A stretch of DNA of 64,000 nucleotides from Mycolicibacterium austroafricanum. Its GTDB lineage: Bacteria > Actinomycetota > Actinomycetes > Mycobacteriales > Mycobacteriaceae. Position 1 is the stretch's first letter; every line of letters starts with the position of its first letter. Shown in pieces: positions 54,434 to 64,000 of this stretch. Location of the stretch: positions 334,376 to 398,375 of the forward strand of contig NZ_HG964451.1 in assembly GCF_000612725.1 (NCBI RefSeq), in the 5' to 3' direction. The notes below the pieces were generated by a model, which was not told the DNA's origin, made no database searches, and saw nothing but the letters and a program-made list of their open reading frames with translations. The position numbers and the translations under genes were made by a program.

Positions 54434-55514
54434 GGGACCGCACCCGCTCCTTCACCCTCCGGGTCAGCGCCACCAATTTCGACGGCGTCGCCCGCTCCAC
54501 CAACCGCACCAGGGCGTCGTTGATCACCTCCGGACGCTCCAGCTGCACGAGATGCCCTGCGCCGCCGGCGATCACAAGCTCGGACTTCGCCAACGCATCG
54601 GCCATCTCCCGCGAATACTCCACCGGCGTCAGCAGGTCGCGATCGCCGCAGGCCACCAGGGTCTCCACCTTGTTCAGCGTCTTGAGCCCGGCGGTCTCGT
54701 CGTGCACCTCCAGAGCGTGCAGGAACTCCACCAGGGTGGCGACCGAAGTGTCGTGCATCATCCGCTCGGAGAACGCCACCACACTGGGACTGACCTTCTC
54801 GTCGCCGTAGGACGCGGCCCGCAGGATCGGCCCGATCACCGAACGCGCGGCGCCACGGCTGCGGTGCACCAGCTTCGGCGCGTACCTCGCGGAGAACCGC
54901 ACCGCCTCCAGCGCCGGGTTCTTCAAGATTTCGCCCACCGGCGAACGGGCAACGCCCTCGGCGGCAGACGAGATCAACGCCGCTCCGACGATCCGTGTCG
55001 GATAGCGCTGCGGGTACTGCCGGGCGTGGGAGAGCACGGTCATGCCGCCCATCGAATGACCCACCAGCACAATGGGGCCGCGCGGCGCCATCACCGCGAG
55101 CACGCTCTCCAGATCCTGGCCCAGTTGCTCGACCGTGTAGGTCTCCGGAGGCGCGTCCCCCGACTGGCCATGGCCACGTTGATCGTAGAAGACCATCCGG
55201 ACCTGGTCACCCCACTGCTCGGTGAGGCGGGCCCGCTGAAAATAGAACGATCCCATCCGCAGGGAAAACCCGTGCGCGAACACCACGGTCAGCGGCGCAT
55301 CGACCGGACCCACCTCACGCACCGTCAGCGGGACCCCGTCAGGGGTGCTCACCACGCAGCCCCGGTCGGCGTCGAGCAGCTCGAAATCCTCGTCGCGGTG
55401 GGGGTCGTCGTCGGTCACCCGGCGACGCAGCGACCGCGCCACCGACATCCCGGCGGCGGACCCGACAGCCGCCACGCCCGCCGCCCCGGCCAGCCAGCCC
55501 GCGCGTCCGTTCAC
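54426..55514 (-). CDS. Alpha/beta hydrolase
   Basis: A 362-residue hydrolase. N-terminal hydrophobic segment ([22 protein letters not shown]) is a likely membrane anchor or signal. Then [25 protein letters not shown], nucleophile elbow [15 protein letters not shown], acid CGDRDLLTP and His [10 protein letters not shown]: a complete Ser-Asp-His triad. Substrate unknown; ester or lipid hydrolysis is expected. GTG 55514 overlaps the alr stop as GTGA, and its end overlaps tsaE. Confidence 0.85.
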   Translation of the reverse strand: MNGRAGWLAGAAGVAAVGSAAGMSVARSLRRRVTDDDPHRDEDFELLDADRGCVVSTPDGVPLTVREVGPVDAPLTVVFAHGFSLRMGSFYFQRARLTEQWGDQVRMVFYDQRGHGQSGDAPPETYTVEQLGQDLESVLAVMAPRGPIVLVGHSMGGMTVLSHARQYPQRYPTRIVGAALISSAAEGVARSPVGEILKNPALEAVRFSARYAPKLVHRSRGAARSVIGPILRAASYGDEKVSPSVVAFSERMMHDTSVATLVEFLHALEVHDETAGLKTLNKVETLVACGDRDLLTPVEYSREMADALAKSELVIAGGAGHLVQLERPEVINDALVRLVERATPSKLVALTRRVKERVRSHG

Positions 55515-56683
55515 TGCGGTCCGCCCCTGCCGCCCACGTAGGTCCGCACGATCCGGCCCCGCGGGCTCGTCACCACCTCGTAGTTGATGGTGTCGAGCAG
55601 CTCCGCCCAGTCCTGCGCGGTCGGCTCCCCGTCGGTGCCCGGCCCGAACAGGATCGCGTCGTCGCCCTCGGCGACGTCCACCGGTCCCGGACCCAGGTCC
55701 ACCACGAACTGGTCCATGCAGATCCGCCCGACGTTGGGGTACCGGCGGCCGTTGATCGACACCTCGAAGCGATTGCTCAGCGCGCGGAATACCCCGTCGG
55801 CGTATCCGGCGGGCACCAGCGCCAGCGTCGTGTCGGTCTGCGCGGTCCAGGTGTGCCCGTAGGACACCGCATCGCCGGCGCGGACCGGACGGACCGCGGA
55901 GACCGGGCATTTCACCGTCATCGCCGGGCGCAGCCCGAAATCGCCGCGCTGCGGGATGGGGGTCTGCCCGTACACCGCGATGCCGGGCCGAACCATGTCG
56001 AACGCCAGGTCCGGCCGGGTCAACGCCGCCGGTGAATTGCTCAGGTGCACGACGTCGTAGCTGACGCCGCGGGCACCGGCCAGTTTCGCCATCTCGGTCA
56101 GCCGGCGCGCCTGTACATCGTTGAAGGGGTGCTCGGGGTCGTCACCATGCGCCAGGTGCGACATCAACCCTCGCACCCGCACCGCGCCGTCGCTCGCAGC
56201 GCGCCGCAACGCATCCACCAGGGCCGGGTAGTCGGCCTCGCCGACCCCGTTGCGACTCAGCCCGGTGTCGGCCTTGACCGTGACGTCGGCGGTGCGCCCG
56301 GTGCGTCCCGCCGCGTCCAGCAGGTCGGTGAACTGCCGCAGCGACGACACCGCCACGTCGACGTCGGCCAGCAGCGCGGGCGCGAAATCGGTGCCCGGCG
56401 GATGCAGCCAGGCCAGCACCCGGGCGGTGACGCCGTCGCGGCGCAGGGCCAACGCCTCCCCGACGGTGGCCACACCGAGTTCGGCCGCCCCGGCCGCCAG
56501 CGCGGCACGCGCCACCTGCGTCGCGCCGTGGCCGTAACCGTCGGCCTTCACCACCGCCATCACCGCAGCTGGACCGGCGTGTTCGCGCAGTACAGCGACG
56601 TTGTGGGCGATGGCGTCAAGGTCGATCGACGCGGTGGGCAGAGCCTGGGGCAGTTTCTGAGTCATAGTCGGCGTGGTGGTCAC
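55511..56683 (-). CDS. alr: Alanine racemase
   Basis: A 390-residue PLP-dependent racemase making D-alanine for peptidoglycan. PLP Lys is in [12 protein letters not shown] (K46 if GTG 56683 is used); the catalytic Tyr segment is [10 protein letters not shown], with [16 protein letters not shown] 56683 and ATG 56665 both lack ribosome sites; the longer form agrees better with related enzymes. It starts the tightly coupled alr/hydrolase/tsaE/tsaB/rimI/tsaD run. Confidence 0.93.
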   Translation of the reverse strand: MTTTPTMTQKLPQALPTASIDLDAIAHNVAVLREHAGPAAVMAVVKADGYGHGATQVARAALAAGAAELGVATVGEALALRRDGVTARVLAWLHPPGTDFAPALLADVDVAVSSLRQFTDLLDAAGRTGRTADVTVKADTGLSRNGVGEADYPALVDALRRAASDGAVRVRGLMSHLAHGDDPEHPFNDVQARRLTEMAKLAGARGVSYDVVHLSNSPAALTRPDLAFDMVRPGIAVYGQTPIPQRGDFGLRPAMTVKCPVSAVRPVRAGDAVSYGHTWTAQTDTTLALVPAGYADGVFRALSNRFEVSINGRRYPNVGRICMDQFVVDLGPGPVDVAEGDDAILFGPGTDGEPTAQDWAELLDTINYEVVTSPRGRIVRTYVGGRGGPQ

Positions 56684-56709
56684 TGCATGCGATTGTCCCA
56701 GGCGGGCGG

Positions 56710-58101
56710 TCAGTGGGCGAAATGCTCCTCGTCGGCGAACCCGCCGACGCCGACCTTCTCCAGCTTCCCGAGCACCTCGATCAGGTCGTCGCGCAGCGCC
56801 CTCGCGAGGTTCGCCGAGAAACCTTCACGCACCACGATCCGCAGCACGGCGACGTCGGTGGCGTTGTCGGGCATCGTGTAGGCGGGCACCTGCCAGCCGT
56901 AGCCGCGCAGCAGCGACGAAATGTCGAACACGGTGTACCTGGTGCCCTCGACCAGCTTGAACGCCACCACCGGGATGGCCGAGCCGTCGGAGATCACCTG
57001 GAACACCGGTCTGTTGTCGGGCCCGGTCATCGAGGCCAGCTCGTGGGACAGCCATTGCGCGGTCTCCGACAGACACCGCATCACCGTGGTGTAGCCCTCA
57101 CGCCCCAGCCGCAGGAAGTTGTAGTACTGCCCCACCACCTGGTTGCCGGGCCGGGAGAAGTTCAGCGTGAACGTCGGCATGTCGCCGCCGAGGTAATTCA
57201 CCCGGAACACCAGCTCCTCGGGCAGATGCTCGGCGTTGCGCCACACCACGAAGCCGATCCCCGGGTACGTCAGGCCGTACTTGTGGCCGCTGACGTTGAT
57301 CGACACCACCCGCGGCAGCCGGAAGTCCCACACCACGTCCGGATGCAGGAACGGCACCACGAACCCGCCGCTGGCGGCGTCGACGTGCACCGGGACGTCC
57401 GGGCCGGTGGCGGCCAGCTTGTCCAGCGCCGCGCAGATCTCGGCGACCGGCTCGAGTTCACCGGTGAACGTGGTGCCCAGGATCGCGACCACACCGATCG
57501 TGTCCTCGTCGACGGCGTCGAGCACCTGCTCGGGGGTGATGACGTAGCGGCCCTCCTCCATCGGCAGATAGCGCGCCTCGACGTCGAAGTAGCGGCAGAA
57601 CTTCTCCCACACCACCTGCACGTTGGAGCCCATCACCAGGTTGGGGGTACGCCCCTTCCAGCCGTCACCGACGCGGTCGCGCCAGCGCCATTTCATCGCC
57701 AGACCGGCCAGCATCACGGCTTCGCTGGAGCCGATCGTCGACACCCCGATCGCCGTGGCCGGATCGTCGTCGCGCAGGTCTTCGGCGTGGAACAGGTCCG
57801 CCACCATGCAGACGCAACGCTGCTCGATCGCCGCGGTGACGGGGTACTCGTCCTTGTCGATCATGTTCTTGTCGAACGTCTCCGACATGAGCTGGCCGGC
57901 TTCGGGGTCCATCCACGTCGTGACGAACGTCGCGAGGTTCAGCCGGGAGCTGCCGTCGAGCATCAACTCGTCGTGGATGAACCGGTAGGTCTGCTCGGGA
58001 TCCATCGACTCGTCGGGCAGCCGCAGCGCCGGGATCGGATTGGTGGACAGGCGGCCGGTGTAGGCGGGGGTCAGCGACGAGTGACGGGACACGTTGGGCA
58101 T
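56710..58101 (-). CDS. gadB: Glutamate decarboxylase
   Basis: A 463-residue PLP-dependent decarboxylase giving GABA and CO2, used in acid tolerance. GadB motifs: [36 protein letters not shown], and PLP Lys in [11 protein letters not shown] (about 273). ATG 58101 follows AGGACCTC. It is 10 nt after nnr and 26 nt before alr, so it belongs to the same unit. Homologue of Rv3432c. Confidence 0.94.
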   Translation of the reverse strand: MPNVSRHSSLTPAYTGRLSTNPIPALRLPDESMDPEQTYRFIHDELMLDGSSRLNLATFVTTWMDPEAGQLMSETFDKNMIDKDEYPVTAAIEQRCVCMVADLFHAEDLRDDDPATAIGVSTIGSSEAVMLAGLAMKWRWRDRVGDGWKGRTPNLVMGSNVQVVWEKFCRYFDVEARYLPMEEGRYVITPEQVLDAVDEDTIGVVAILGTTFTGELEPVAEICAALDKLAATGPDVPVHVDAASGGFVVPFLHPDVVWDFRLPRVVSINVSGHKYGLTYPGIGFVVWRNAEHLPEELVFRVNYLGGDMPTFTLNFSRPGNQVVGQYYNFLRLGREGYTTVMRCLSETAQWLSHELASMTGPDNRPVFQVISDGSAIPVVAFKLVEGTRYTVFDISSLLRGYGWQVPAYTMPDNATDVAVLRIVVREGFSANLARALRDDLIEVLGKLEKVGVGGFADEEHFAH

Positions 58102-58111
58102 GAGGTCCTTT

Positions 58112-59524
58112 CTAGAGGATCGAGGCCAGTGCCGGTCGCAGATGCGCCAGGATGCGCGACGCCGATGTGGGTGCGGCGGACGGTCCGGGGTCACGGGCGG
58201 ACAGGTCGGCCGCGCGGGCATGCACGAACGCCGCCGCGGCGGCCGCCTCGCCGGGCGGCAGACCCGCGGCGAGCAATGCACCGATCACCCCCGACAGGAC
58301 GTCCCCCGAGCCCGCGGTCGCCGCCCAGGAGTTGCCCGCCGCGTTGAGGCGCACCGGTCCGCCGGGCTCGGCGACGACGGTGACGTTGCCCTTCAGCAGC
58401 ACCGTGACGCCGAGCCGGTCGGCGAGCCTGCGGGTGGCGGCGACGCGGTCGTCCCCCGGCGGGGCGCCGGCCAGCCGGGCGAACTCGCCGGCATGGGGGG
58501 TCAGCACCGTGGGAGCGGTTCGGTCGGCGACCAGCTCGGGGTGGGCGGACAGGATGGTCAACCCGTCGGCGTCGACGATCACGGGCAGGTCGGTCTCCAG
58601 CGCGAAAACCAGGGCGGCCGCGGCGGTCTCGTCGGTGCCCAGCCCCGGCCCGACCGCCCATGCCTGGACCCGGCCCGCCGTCGCATGGCCCGGTGTGGCG
58701 ATGACCTCGGGCCAGTGCGAAACCACCTCCGCGGCAGCGGTTCCCGCGAAGCGGACCATGCCGGAGGTGGCGGCCACCGCAGCGCCGGTGCACAGGACGG
58801 CCGCACCGGGGTAGGTCGACGAGCCTGCCATCACCCCGGTGACACCCTGGGTGTACTTGTCGTCCGTGGGCCCCGGGACCGGCCAGCGGGCCGCGACGTC
58901 GGCAGCGTCGAACGCCAGCATGTCACTGGGCCCGAGGCCCAGCCCGATGTCGACCAGCTCGACCCGGCCGCAATCCCCCAGCGCATGAACGGGTTTCAGG
59001 CCGCCGAAGGTGACGGTCAGCGCAGGTGCGACGTGGGGGCCGTCGGCGACCCCGGTGTGCACGTCCACACCGCTGGGCAGGTCGACCGCGACGACCGGAA
59101 TACCTGCACGCGCCACTTCGTCGAACACCGCGGCGGCACCGGGACGCAGCGGCCCGGCCCCGGAGATTCCGACGACCCCGTCGATCACCAGATCCGTTGT
59201 GTGCGGCACCATTTCGACAATACGGCCGCCGGCACGGCGGAACGCCGCAAGTGCCTTGCGGTGCGCGCGTTCGGGATCGAGCAGCACCGCAGAGGCCCCG
59301 GCGCCGCGTCTGCGTAGGAACGTCGCCGCCCACAGCGCATCACCGCCGTTGTCGCCGGATCCGACGACCGCACACACCGTCCTGCCGGCCACGGCACCGA
59401 GCTCGCGGGCGATCGCGGTGGCCAGGCCGAACGCGGCCCGGCGCATCAGCGCGCCGTCGGGCAGCGACGCGAGCACCGGCGCTTCCGCGTCACGGATGGC
59501 GTCGGCGCTGTAGAAGTACCGCAT
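58112..59524 (-). CDS. nnr: Bifunctional NAD(P)H-hydrate epimerase / dehydratase
   Basis: A 470-residue fusion that repairs hydrated NAD(P)H. The N-terminal epimerase half (1-215) has VCAVVGSGDNGGDALWAATFLRRRG; the C-terminal ADP-dependent dehydratase (about 225-465) has AWAVGPGLGTDE, VLTPHAGEFARL and NSWAATAGSGDVLSGVIGALLAAG. Homologue of Rv3433c. It is 9 nt after the STAS gene and 10 nt before gadB. Confidence 0.93.
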   Translation of the reverse strand: MRYFYSADAIRDAEAPVLASLPDGALMRRAAFGLATAIARELGAVAGRTVCAVVGSGDNGGDALWAATFLRRRGAGASAVLLDPERAHRKALAAFRRAGGRIVEMVPHTTDLVIDGVVGISGAGPLRPGAAAVFDEVARAGIPVVAVDLPSGVDVHTGVADGPHVAPALTVTFGGLKPVHALGDCGRVELVDIGLGLGPSDMLAFDAADVAARWPVPGPTDDKYTQGVTGVMAGSSTYPGAAVLCTGAAVAATSGMVRFAGTAAAEVVSHWPEVIATPGHATAGRVQAWAVGPGLGTDETAAAALVFALETDLPVIVDADGLTILSAHPELVADRTAPTVLTPHAGEFARLAGAPPGDDRVAATRRLADRLGVTVLLKGNVTVVAEPGGPVRLNAAGNSWAATAGSGDVLSGVIGALLAAGLPPGEAAAAAAFVHARAADLSARDPGPSAAPTSASRILAHLRPALASIL

Positions 59525-59533
59525 GGGGCTACG

Positions 59534-59947
59534 TTACGTCGGTGGCCGGCCCTGCTGCCGCTCTCCCATCGCATCGGCCAGCGTCGGGTACAGGTCGATG
59601 ACCTCGTCGAGGCGCATCATCCGGAAGGGTCGACTGGTGGCGGGCCCGTCGGCGACGACCCGCAGCGAGATGTCGGCACGTTCGGCCAGACGGTGAGTCT
59701 CGACGAGCACGCTGATTCCCGCCGACGACAGGAACTCCACGTCGGTCATGTCGACGACCACCACCGGCGGCGCGTCGGCGAGCGCGATGTCCAGGTGGGT
59801 CACCAGCGTCGGCGCGGTCATGGCGTCCAGGTCACCGGTGACGCGCAAAACCAGCGCCGCCCCCTGGCGGTCCGGACTGACCGAGAAACCCCTGCTCCGG
59901 CCGTGCCCACTCACATCCATTGACGCCCCCGACGAAAACTCTCTCAT
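59534..59947 (-). CDS. STAS-domain anti-anti-sigma-like protein
   Basis: A 137-residue STAS protein: ALVLRVTGDLDAMTAPTLVTHL, VVVVDMTDVEFLSSAGISVLVETH (conserved Ser phosphorylation site in LSSAGIS). Such proteins bind or release anti-sigma factors. Start uncertain: ATG 59947 is preceded by a -10-like TATTAA 7 nt away; ATG 59965 and 59920 also fit. No anti-sigma partner is adjacent. It leads into nnr-gadB. Confidence 0.8.
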   Translation of the reverse strand: MREFSSGASMDVSGHGRSRGFSVSPDRQGAALVLRVTGDLDAMTAPTLVTHLDIALADAPPVVVVDMTDVEFLSSAGISVLVETHRLAERADISLRVVADGPATSRPFRMMRLDEVIDLYPTLADAMGERQQGRPPT

Positions 59948-60072
59948 ACCGTTCTTAATATTCATCGGTTTTGGCGCGGACTGCGTTAACAGTGCTCCCA
60001 GAACAGCTGGGCCCGGGCGGCGATCCGGGCGGGACACTCACCGCTGATCGCATGGGACGCGTGCGCGCGGCA

Positions 60073-61941
60073 CTACTCGACGGTGACCGACTTCGCCAGG
60101 TTGCGCGGCTTGTCGACGTCGTAGCCGCGGGCCTGCGCCACACCCGCCGAGAACAGCTGCATCGGGATCGTCGACAGCAGCGGCTGGAAAAGCGTTGAAA
60201 CCGCAGGAATCTCGATGAGGTGGTCGGCGTAGGGCCGCACGGTGTCGTCGCCCTCCTCGGCGATGACGATGGTGACGGCGCCGCGGGCCTGGATCTCCCG
60301 GATGTTGGACAGCAGCTTGGAGTGCAGCGTCGCCGAGTTCTTCGGCGACGGCATCACGACGATGACCGGCAGATCGTCCTCGATCAGCGCGATCGGGCCG
60401 TGCTTGAGTTCACCGGCGGCGAAGCCCTCGGCGTGCATGTACGCCAGTTCCTTGAGCTTCAGCGCACCCTCGAGCGCCACCGGGTAGCCGACGTGACGGC
60501 CCAGGAACAGCACCGTCTGCGACGCCGCGAACTGCTTGGCCAGCTGCAGAACCGGCTCCGAGGTGTCCAGCACCCGCGCGATCAGGTCGGGCATCGCTTC
60601 CAGGTCGTGGTACTCCCGCGCCACCTCGTCGGGGTACTTGGTGCCGCGCGCCTGTGCAAGAGCCAGTCCGACAAGGTAATTCGCGGCGATCTGGGCCAGG
60701 AACGTCTTGGTCGAGGCGACCCCGATCTCGGGTCCGGCGCGGGTGTAGAGCACCGCGTCACACTCGCGGGGGATCTGGCTGCCGTTGGTGTTGCAGATCG
60801 CCAGCACCTTGGCCTTCTGCTCCTTGGCGTGCCGGACCGCTTCCAGCGTGTCGGCGGTCTCGCCCGACTGGGAGATCGCCACCACCAGGGTGTGGCTGTC
60901 CAGCACCGGGTCGCGGTAACGGAATTCGCTGGCGAGTTCGACCTCGACCGGCAGCCGGGTCCAGTGCTCGATCGCGTACTTGGCCAGCAGTCCGGAGTGG
61001 TAGGCCGTGCCGCAGGCCACCACGAAGACCTTGTCGATGTCGCGCAGTTCCTGATCGGACAGGCGCTGCTCGTCGAGCACGATCCGGTTGTCGGCGAAAT
61101 GCCCCAGCAGCGTGTCCGATACGGCGGCGGGCTGCTCGGCGATCTCCTTGAGCATGAAGTACTCGTAGCCGCCTTTTTCGGCGGCCGAGGTGTCCCAGTC
61201 GATATGAAAACGCCGGGTACGCGCGTCGTCCGGGTTGCCGTGGAAGTCGGTGACGCGGTAGCCGTCCGCGGTGACGACGACGGCCTGGTCCTGCCCGAGT
61301 TCGACGGCGTCGCGGGTGTGCTCGATGAACGCGGCCACGTCGGAGCCGACGAACATCTCCCCGTCGCCGACGCCGAGAACCAGCGGGGTGGAGCGTCGCG
61401 CGGCGACGATCGTGCCGGGATCGTCGGCGTGGGCGAACACCAGCGTGAAATGCCCCTCCAGGCGGCGCAGCACCGCCAGCACCGACGCGGGGAAATCTCC
61501 GGCAGTCTCGCCGTGCACGTACTCGCGGGCGACCAGGTGGACGGTGACTTCGGTATCGGTGTCGCTGGCGAACTCGACCCCGGCGGCCTCCAGTTCGGCG
61601 CGCAGCACCGCGAAGTTCTCGATGATGCCGTTGTGGACCACCGCGACCTTGCCGGAGGCGTCGCGGTGCGGGTGGGCGTTGCGATCGGTGGGTCTGCCGT
61701 GGGTGGCCCACCGGGTGTGACCGAGCCCGGTCGCGCCGACCAGGTTGTCCGTTCCGCCCTCGGCCAGGGCGGCCTCCAGGTTGGCCAGCCGGCCCGCCTT
61801 ACGGCGAACGGTCAGTCCGCCCCGTCCGTCGAGCAGCGCGACACCCGCGGAGTCGTAACCCCGGTATTCCATGCGGCGTAGCGCGTCGACGACGATGTCA
61901 CAGGCAGGGCGCTGCCCGACATAGCCGACGATTCCGCACAT
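60073..61941 (-). CDS. glmS: Glutamine-fructose-6-phosphate aminotransferase
   Basis: A 622-residue enzyme making glucosamine-6-phosphate for cell-wall precursors. ATG 61941 is chosen because the Ntn-hydrolase Cys must be residue 2 (MCGIVGYVG). The glutaminase half has GHTRWATHGRPTDRNAHPH; two SIS domains include CGTAYHSGLLAKYAIE and LGRHVGYPVALEGALKLKE; it ends RNLAKSVTVE. A TTG at 61947 is not needed. Homologue of Rv3436c. Confidence 0.96.
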   Translation of the reverse strand: MCGIVGYVGQRPACDIVVDALRRMEYRGYDSAGVALLDGRGGLTVRRKAGRLANLEAALAEGGTDNLVGATGLGHTRWATHGRPTDRNAHPHRDASGKVAVVHNGIIENFAVLRAELEAAGVEFASDTDTEVTVHLVAREYVHGETAGDFPASVLAVLRRLEGHFTLVFAHADDPGTIVAARRSTPLVLGVGDGEMFVGSDVAAFIEHTRDAVELGQDQAVVVTADGYRVTDFHGNPDDARTRRFHIDWDTSAAEKGGYEYFMLKEIAEQPAAVSDTLLGHFADNRIVLDEQRLSDQELRDIDKVFVVACGTAYHSGLLAKYAIEHWTRLPVEVELASEFRYRDPVLDSHTLVVAISQSGETADTLEAVRHAKEQKAKVLAICNTNGSQIPRECDAVLYTRAGPEIGVASTKTFLAQIAANYLVGLALAQARGTKYPDEVAREYHDLEAMPDLIARVLDTSEPVLQLAKQFAASQTVLFLGRHVGYPVALEGALKLKELAYMHAEGFAAGELKHGPIALIEDDLPVIVVMPSPKNSATLHSKLLSNIREIQARGAVTIVIAEEGDDTVRPYADHLIEIPAVSTLFQPLLSTIPMQLFSAGVAQARGYDVDKPRNLAKSVTVE

Positions 61942-61997
61942 AGCCAACCAGGGTACGGCAGAAGACGTCCCGAGCCCGGTTGGGCTACGGTCATCGG

Positions 61998-62843
61998 GTG
62001 GCCAGCACGAAGAAGCTCTTTGCCGCGTTGACCCGCCGCGGACCGCACCGGGTTCTGCGCGGTGACCTGGCCTTTGCCGGTCAGCCGGGCATCGTCTACA
62101 CCCCGGCGGCGGGCAAGAATCTGCCCGGTGTGGCGTTCGCTCACGATTGGATCACATCCGCCGACCGCTACCGCGGCACGCTGGAGCACCTGGCCTCGTG
62201 GGGAATCGTGGCCGGCGCGCCCAACACCGAGACCGGGCTGGCGCCCTCTGTGCTCAATCTGGCCTACGACCTGGGCACGACGCTGGACATCATCACCGGT
62301 GTGCGGCTGGGCCAGGGTGACATCAGCGTGCACCCGAACAAGCTGGGCCTGGTGGGTCACGGGTTCGGGGCCTCGGCGGTGGTGTTCGCCGCGGCGGGGC
62401 TCCCGGTCAAGCCAAAAGGAGTGGTGGCGGCGTATCCGACGGTGTCCAGCCCGCCCGCCGAAGCGCCCGCGGCCGGGCTGACGGCGCCCGGGCTGATCCT
62501 GACCGACCCGGGCGATCCGATGACGCTGCGCTCCAACGCCGTGGAACTGGCCCGCGCCTGGAAACATGCGACGCTGCGGACCACGTCGAAGACCAAGTCG
62601 GGCGGGCTCGTCGAAGGGCGCCGGCTCGCCCCGGTGGTGGGGCTGCCGGGCGCCGACCGCGGCACCCAGAGGATCGTGCGCGCGCTGATGACGGGCTACC
62701 TGCTGTACACGCTGACCGGTGACAAGACGTACCGGGCCTTCGCCGACGCCGAGGCCGAGCTGCCCAGGGCGCCGGTGATGGATCCGTTCGCGAGCGACCC
62801 GGTCGATCTGGAGAACAAGGTCGTCGCGCTGCTGAAGCCCTGA
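61998..62843 (+). CDS. Alpha/beta-hydrolase-like protein
   Basis: A 281-residue alpha/beta-hydrolase fold protein: PGVAFAHDWITSADRYRG, LGLVGHGFGASAVVFAA (nucleophile position is Gly in GHGFGA, so no Ser nucleophile), then LILTDPGDPMTLRSNAV. The lost Ser suggests a non-hydrolytic role or a different nucleophile. Homologue of M. tuberculosis Rv3438 by length and place. GTG 61998 is 6 nt past a -10-like TACGGT, so it may be leaderless. It is divergent from glmS. Confidence 0.75.
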   Translation: MASTKKLFAALTRRGPHRVLRGDLAFAGQPGIVYTPAAGKNLPGVAFAHDWITSADRYRGTLEHLASWGIVAGAPNTETGLAPSVLNLAYDLGTTLDIITGVRLGQGDISVHPNKLGLVGHGFGASAVVFAAAGLPVKPKGVVAAYPTVSSPPAEAPAAGLTAPGLILTDPGDPMTLRSNAVELARAWKHATLRTTSKTKSGGLVEGRRLAPVVGLPGADRGTQRIVRALMTGYLLYTLTGDKTYRAFADAEAELPRAPVMDPFASDPVDLENKVVALLKP

Positions 62844-62865
62844 AGTCCGGGTCGGAATTCCCCAA

Positions 62866-62877
62866 CCAACCGGTTGG
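62866..62877. promoter_or_regulatory. Palindrome upstream of LLM oxidoreductase
   Basis: CCAACCGGTTGG, a perfect 12-bp palindrome 15 nt before the LLM start codon. It abuts the -10 TATACC (62881-62886), so it overlaps the -35/-10 spacer. Confidence 0.6.
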
Positions 62878-62892
62878 GTGTATACCTGACGG

Positions 62893-63933
<1,041 letters not shown>

Positions 63934-64000
63934 TCGCCGCCGAATCTGAGCTTGTGAGCGAGAATCGGGCGAAACACCGCCGATAAGTTCAGTTTCGGTG

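Overview
The window is about 64 kb of high-GC actinobacterial DNA and almost certainly comes from a rapidly growing mycobacterium (Mycolicibacterium type). Support for this includes mfpA with its conservon, the DnaE2/ImuA'/ImuB mutasome, guaB2-guaB3, sigD with an RsdA-type anti-sigma factor, whiB3, a GroEL1 with a histidine-rich tail, nnr, gadB, and several small secreted proteins of mycobacterial type. Gene order broadly follows the M. tuberculosis Rv3361c-Rv3438 region as I remember it, with blocks inserted or replaced. No rRNA, tRNA or CRISPR array was seen.

Layout. 0-3 kb is an accessory patch: the 3' end of a Tn554-like recombinase set, then a broken DUF222/HNH (13E12-type) gene whose two remnants flank an opposite-strand secreted-protein gene. 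3-9 kb holds flavohemoglobin hmp and the five-gene operon histidine kinase / roadblock / DUF742 / GTPase / pentapeptide MfpA. 9-27 kb holds a small unknown protein, methyltransferases, a nitroreductase, SOS-controlled dnaE2, a degenerate GGDEF membrane protein, htdY, an acyl-CoA reductase-like fusion, a nucleoside hydrolase, ohrR-ohr, SOS-controlled imuA'-imuB, and an unfamiliar SDR / diiron / Baeyer-Villiger monooxygenase / MerR cassette.

27-39.6 kb is purine synthesis and regulation: guaA, a LuxR-type response regulator, cholesterol-oxidase-like choD, guaB3, guaB2, sigD-rsdA and whiB3. 39.8-41.7 kb is a three-gene nitrile hydratase / thiocyanate hydrolase-like cluster. 41.7-47 kb holds a DUF4349 lipoprotein, a type I DAHP synthase with a structured leader, a DUF6448 protein and several small secreted proteins. 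47-49.3 kb is groEL1-groES under a CIRCE operator. 49.5-51.4 kb is an SDR/TetR divergent pair with two operators and a CDGP-type secreted protein. 51.4-62 kb is a tightly coupled leftward run in the order glmS, STAS protein, nnr, gadB, alr, alpha/beta hydrolase, tsaE, tsaB, rimI, tsaD and an NTF2-like protein. The window ends with an alpha/beta hydrolase-like protein and an F420-type LLM oxidoreductase.

Recurring themes. The translesion mutasome is complete, and both transcription units carry LexA boxes. Many genes look leaderless, with a -10 hexamer 6-7 nt before the start codon. Several good palindromic operators precede stress or catabolic genes (hmp, ohrR, the SDR/diiron/BVMO cassette, the SDR/TetR pair and the terminal LLM gene). 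The best candidates for something little described are the SDR/diiron/BVMO/MerR cassette, the thiocyanate hydrolase-like cluster, and the DAHP synthase leader with mutually exclusive stems. All family calls come from reading the sequence and from remembered family features; no database search was run.
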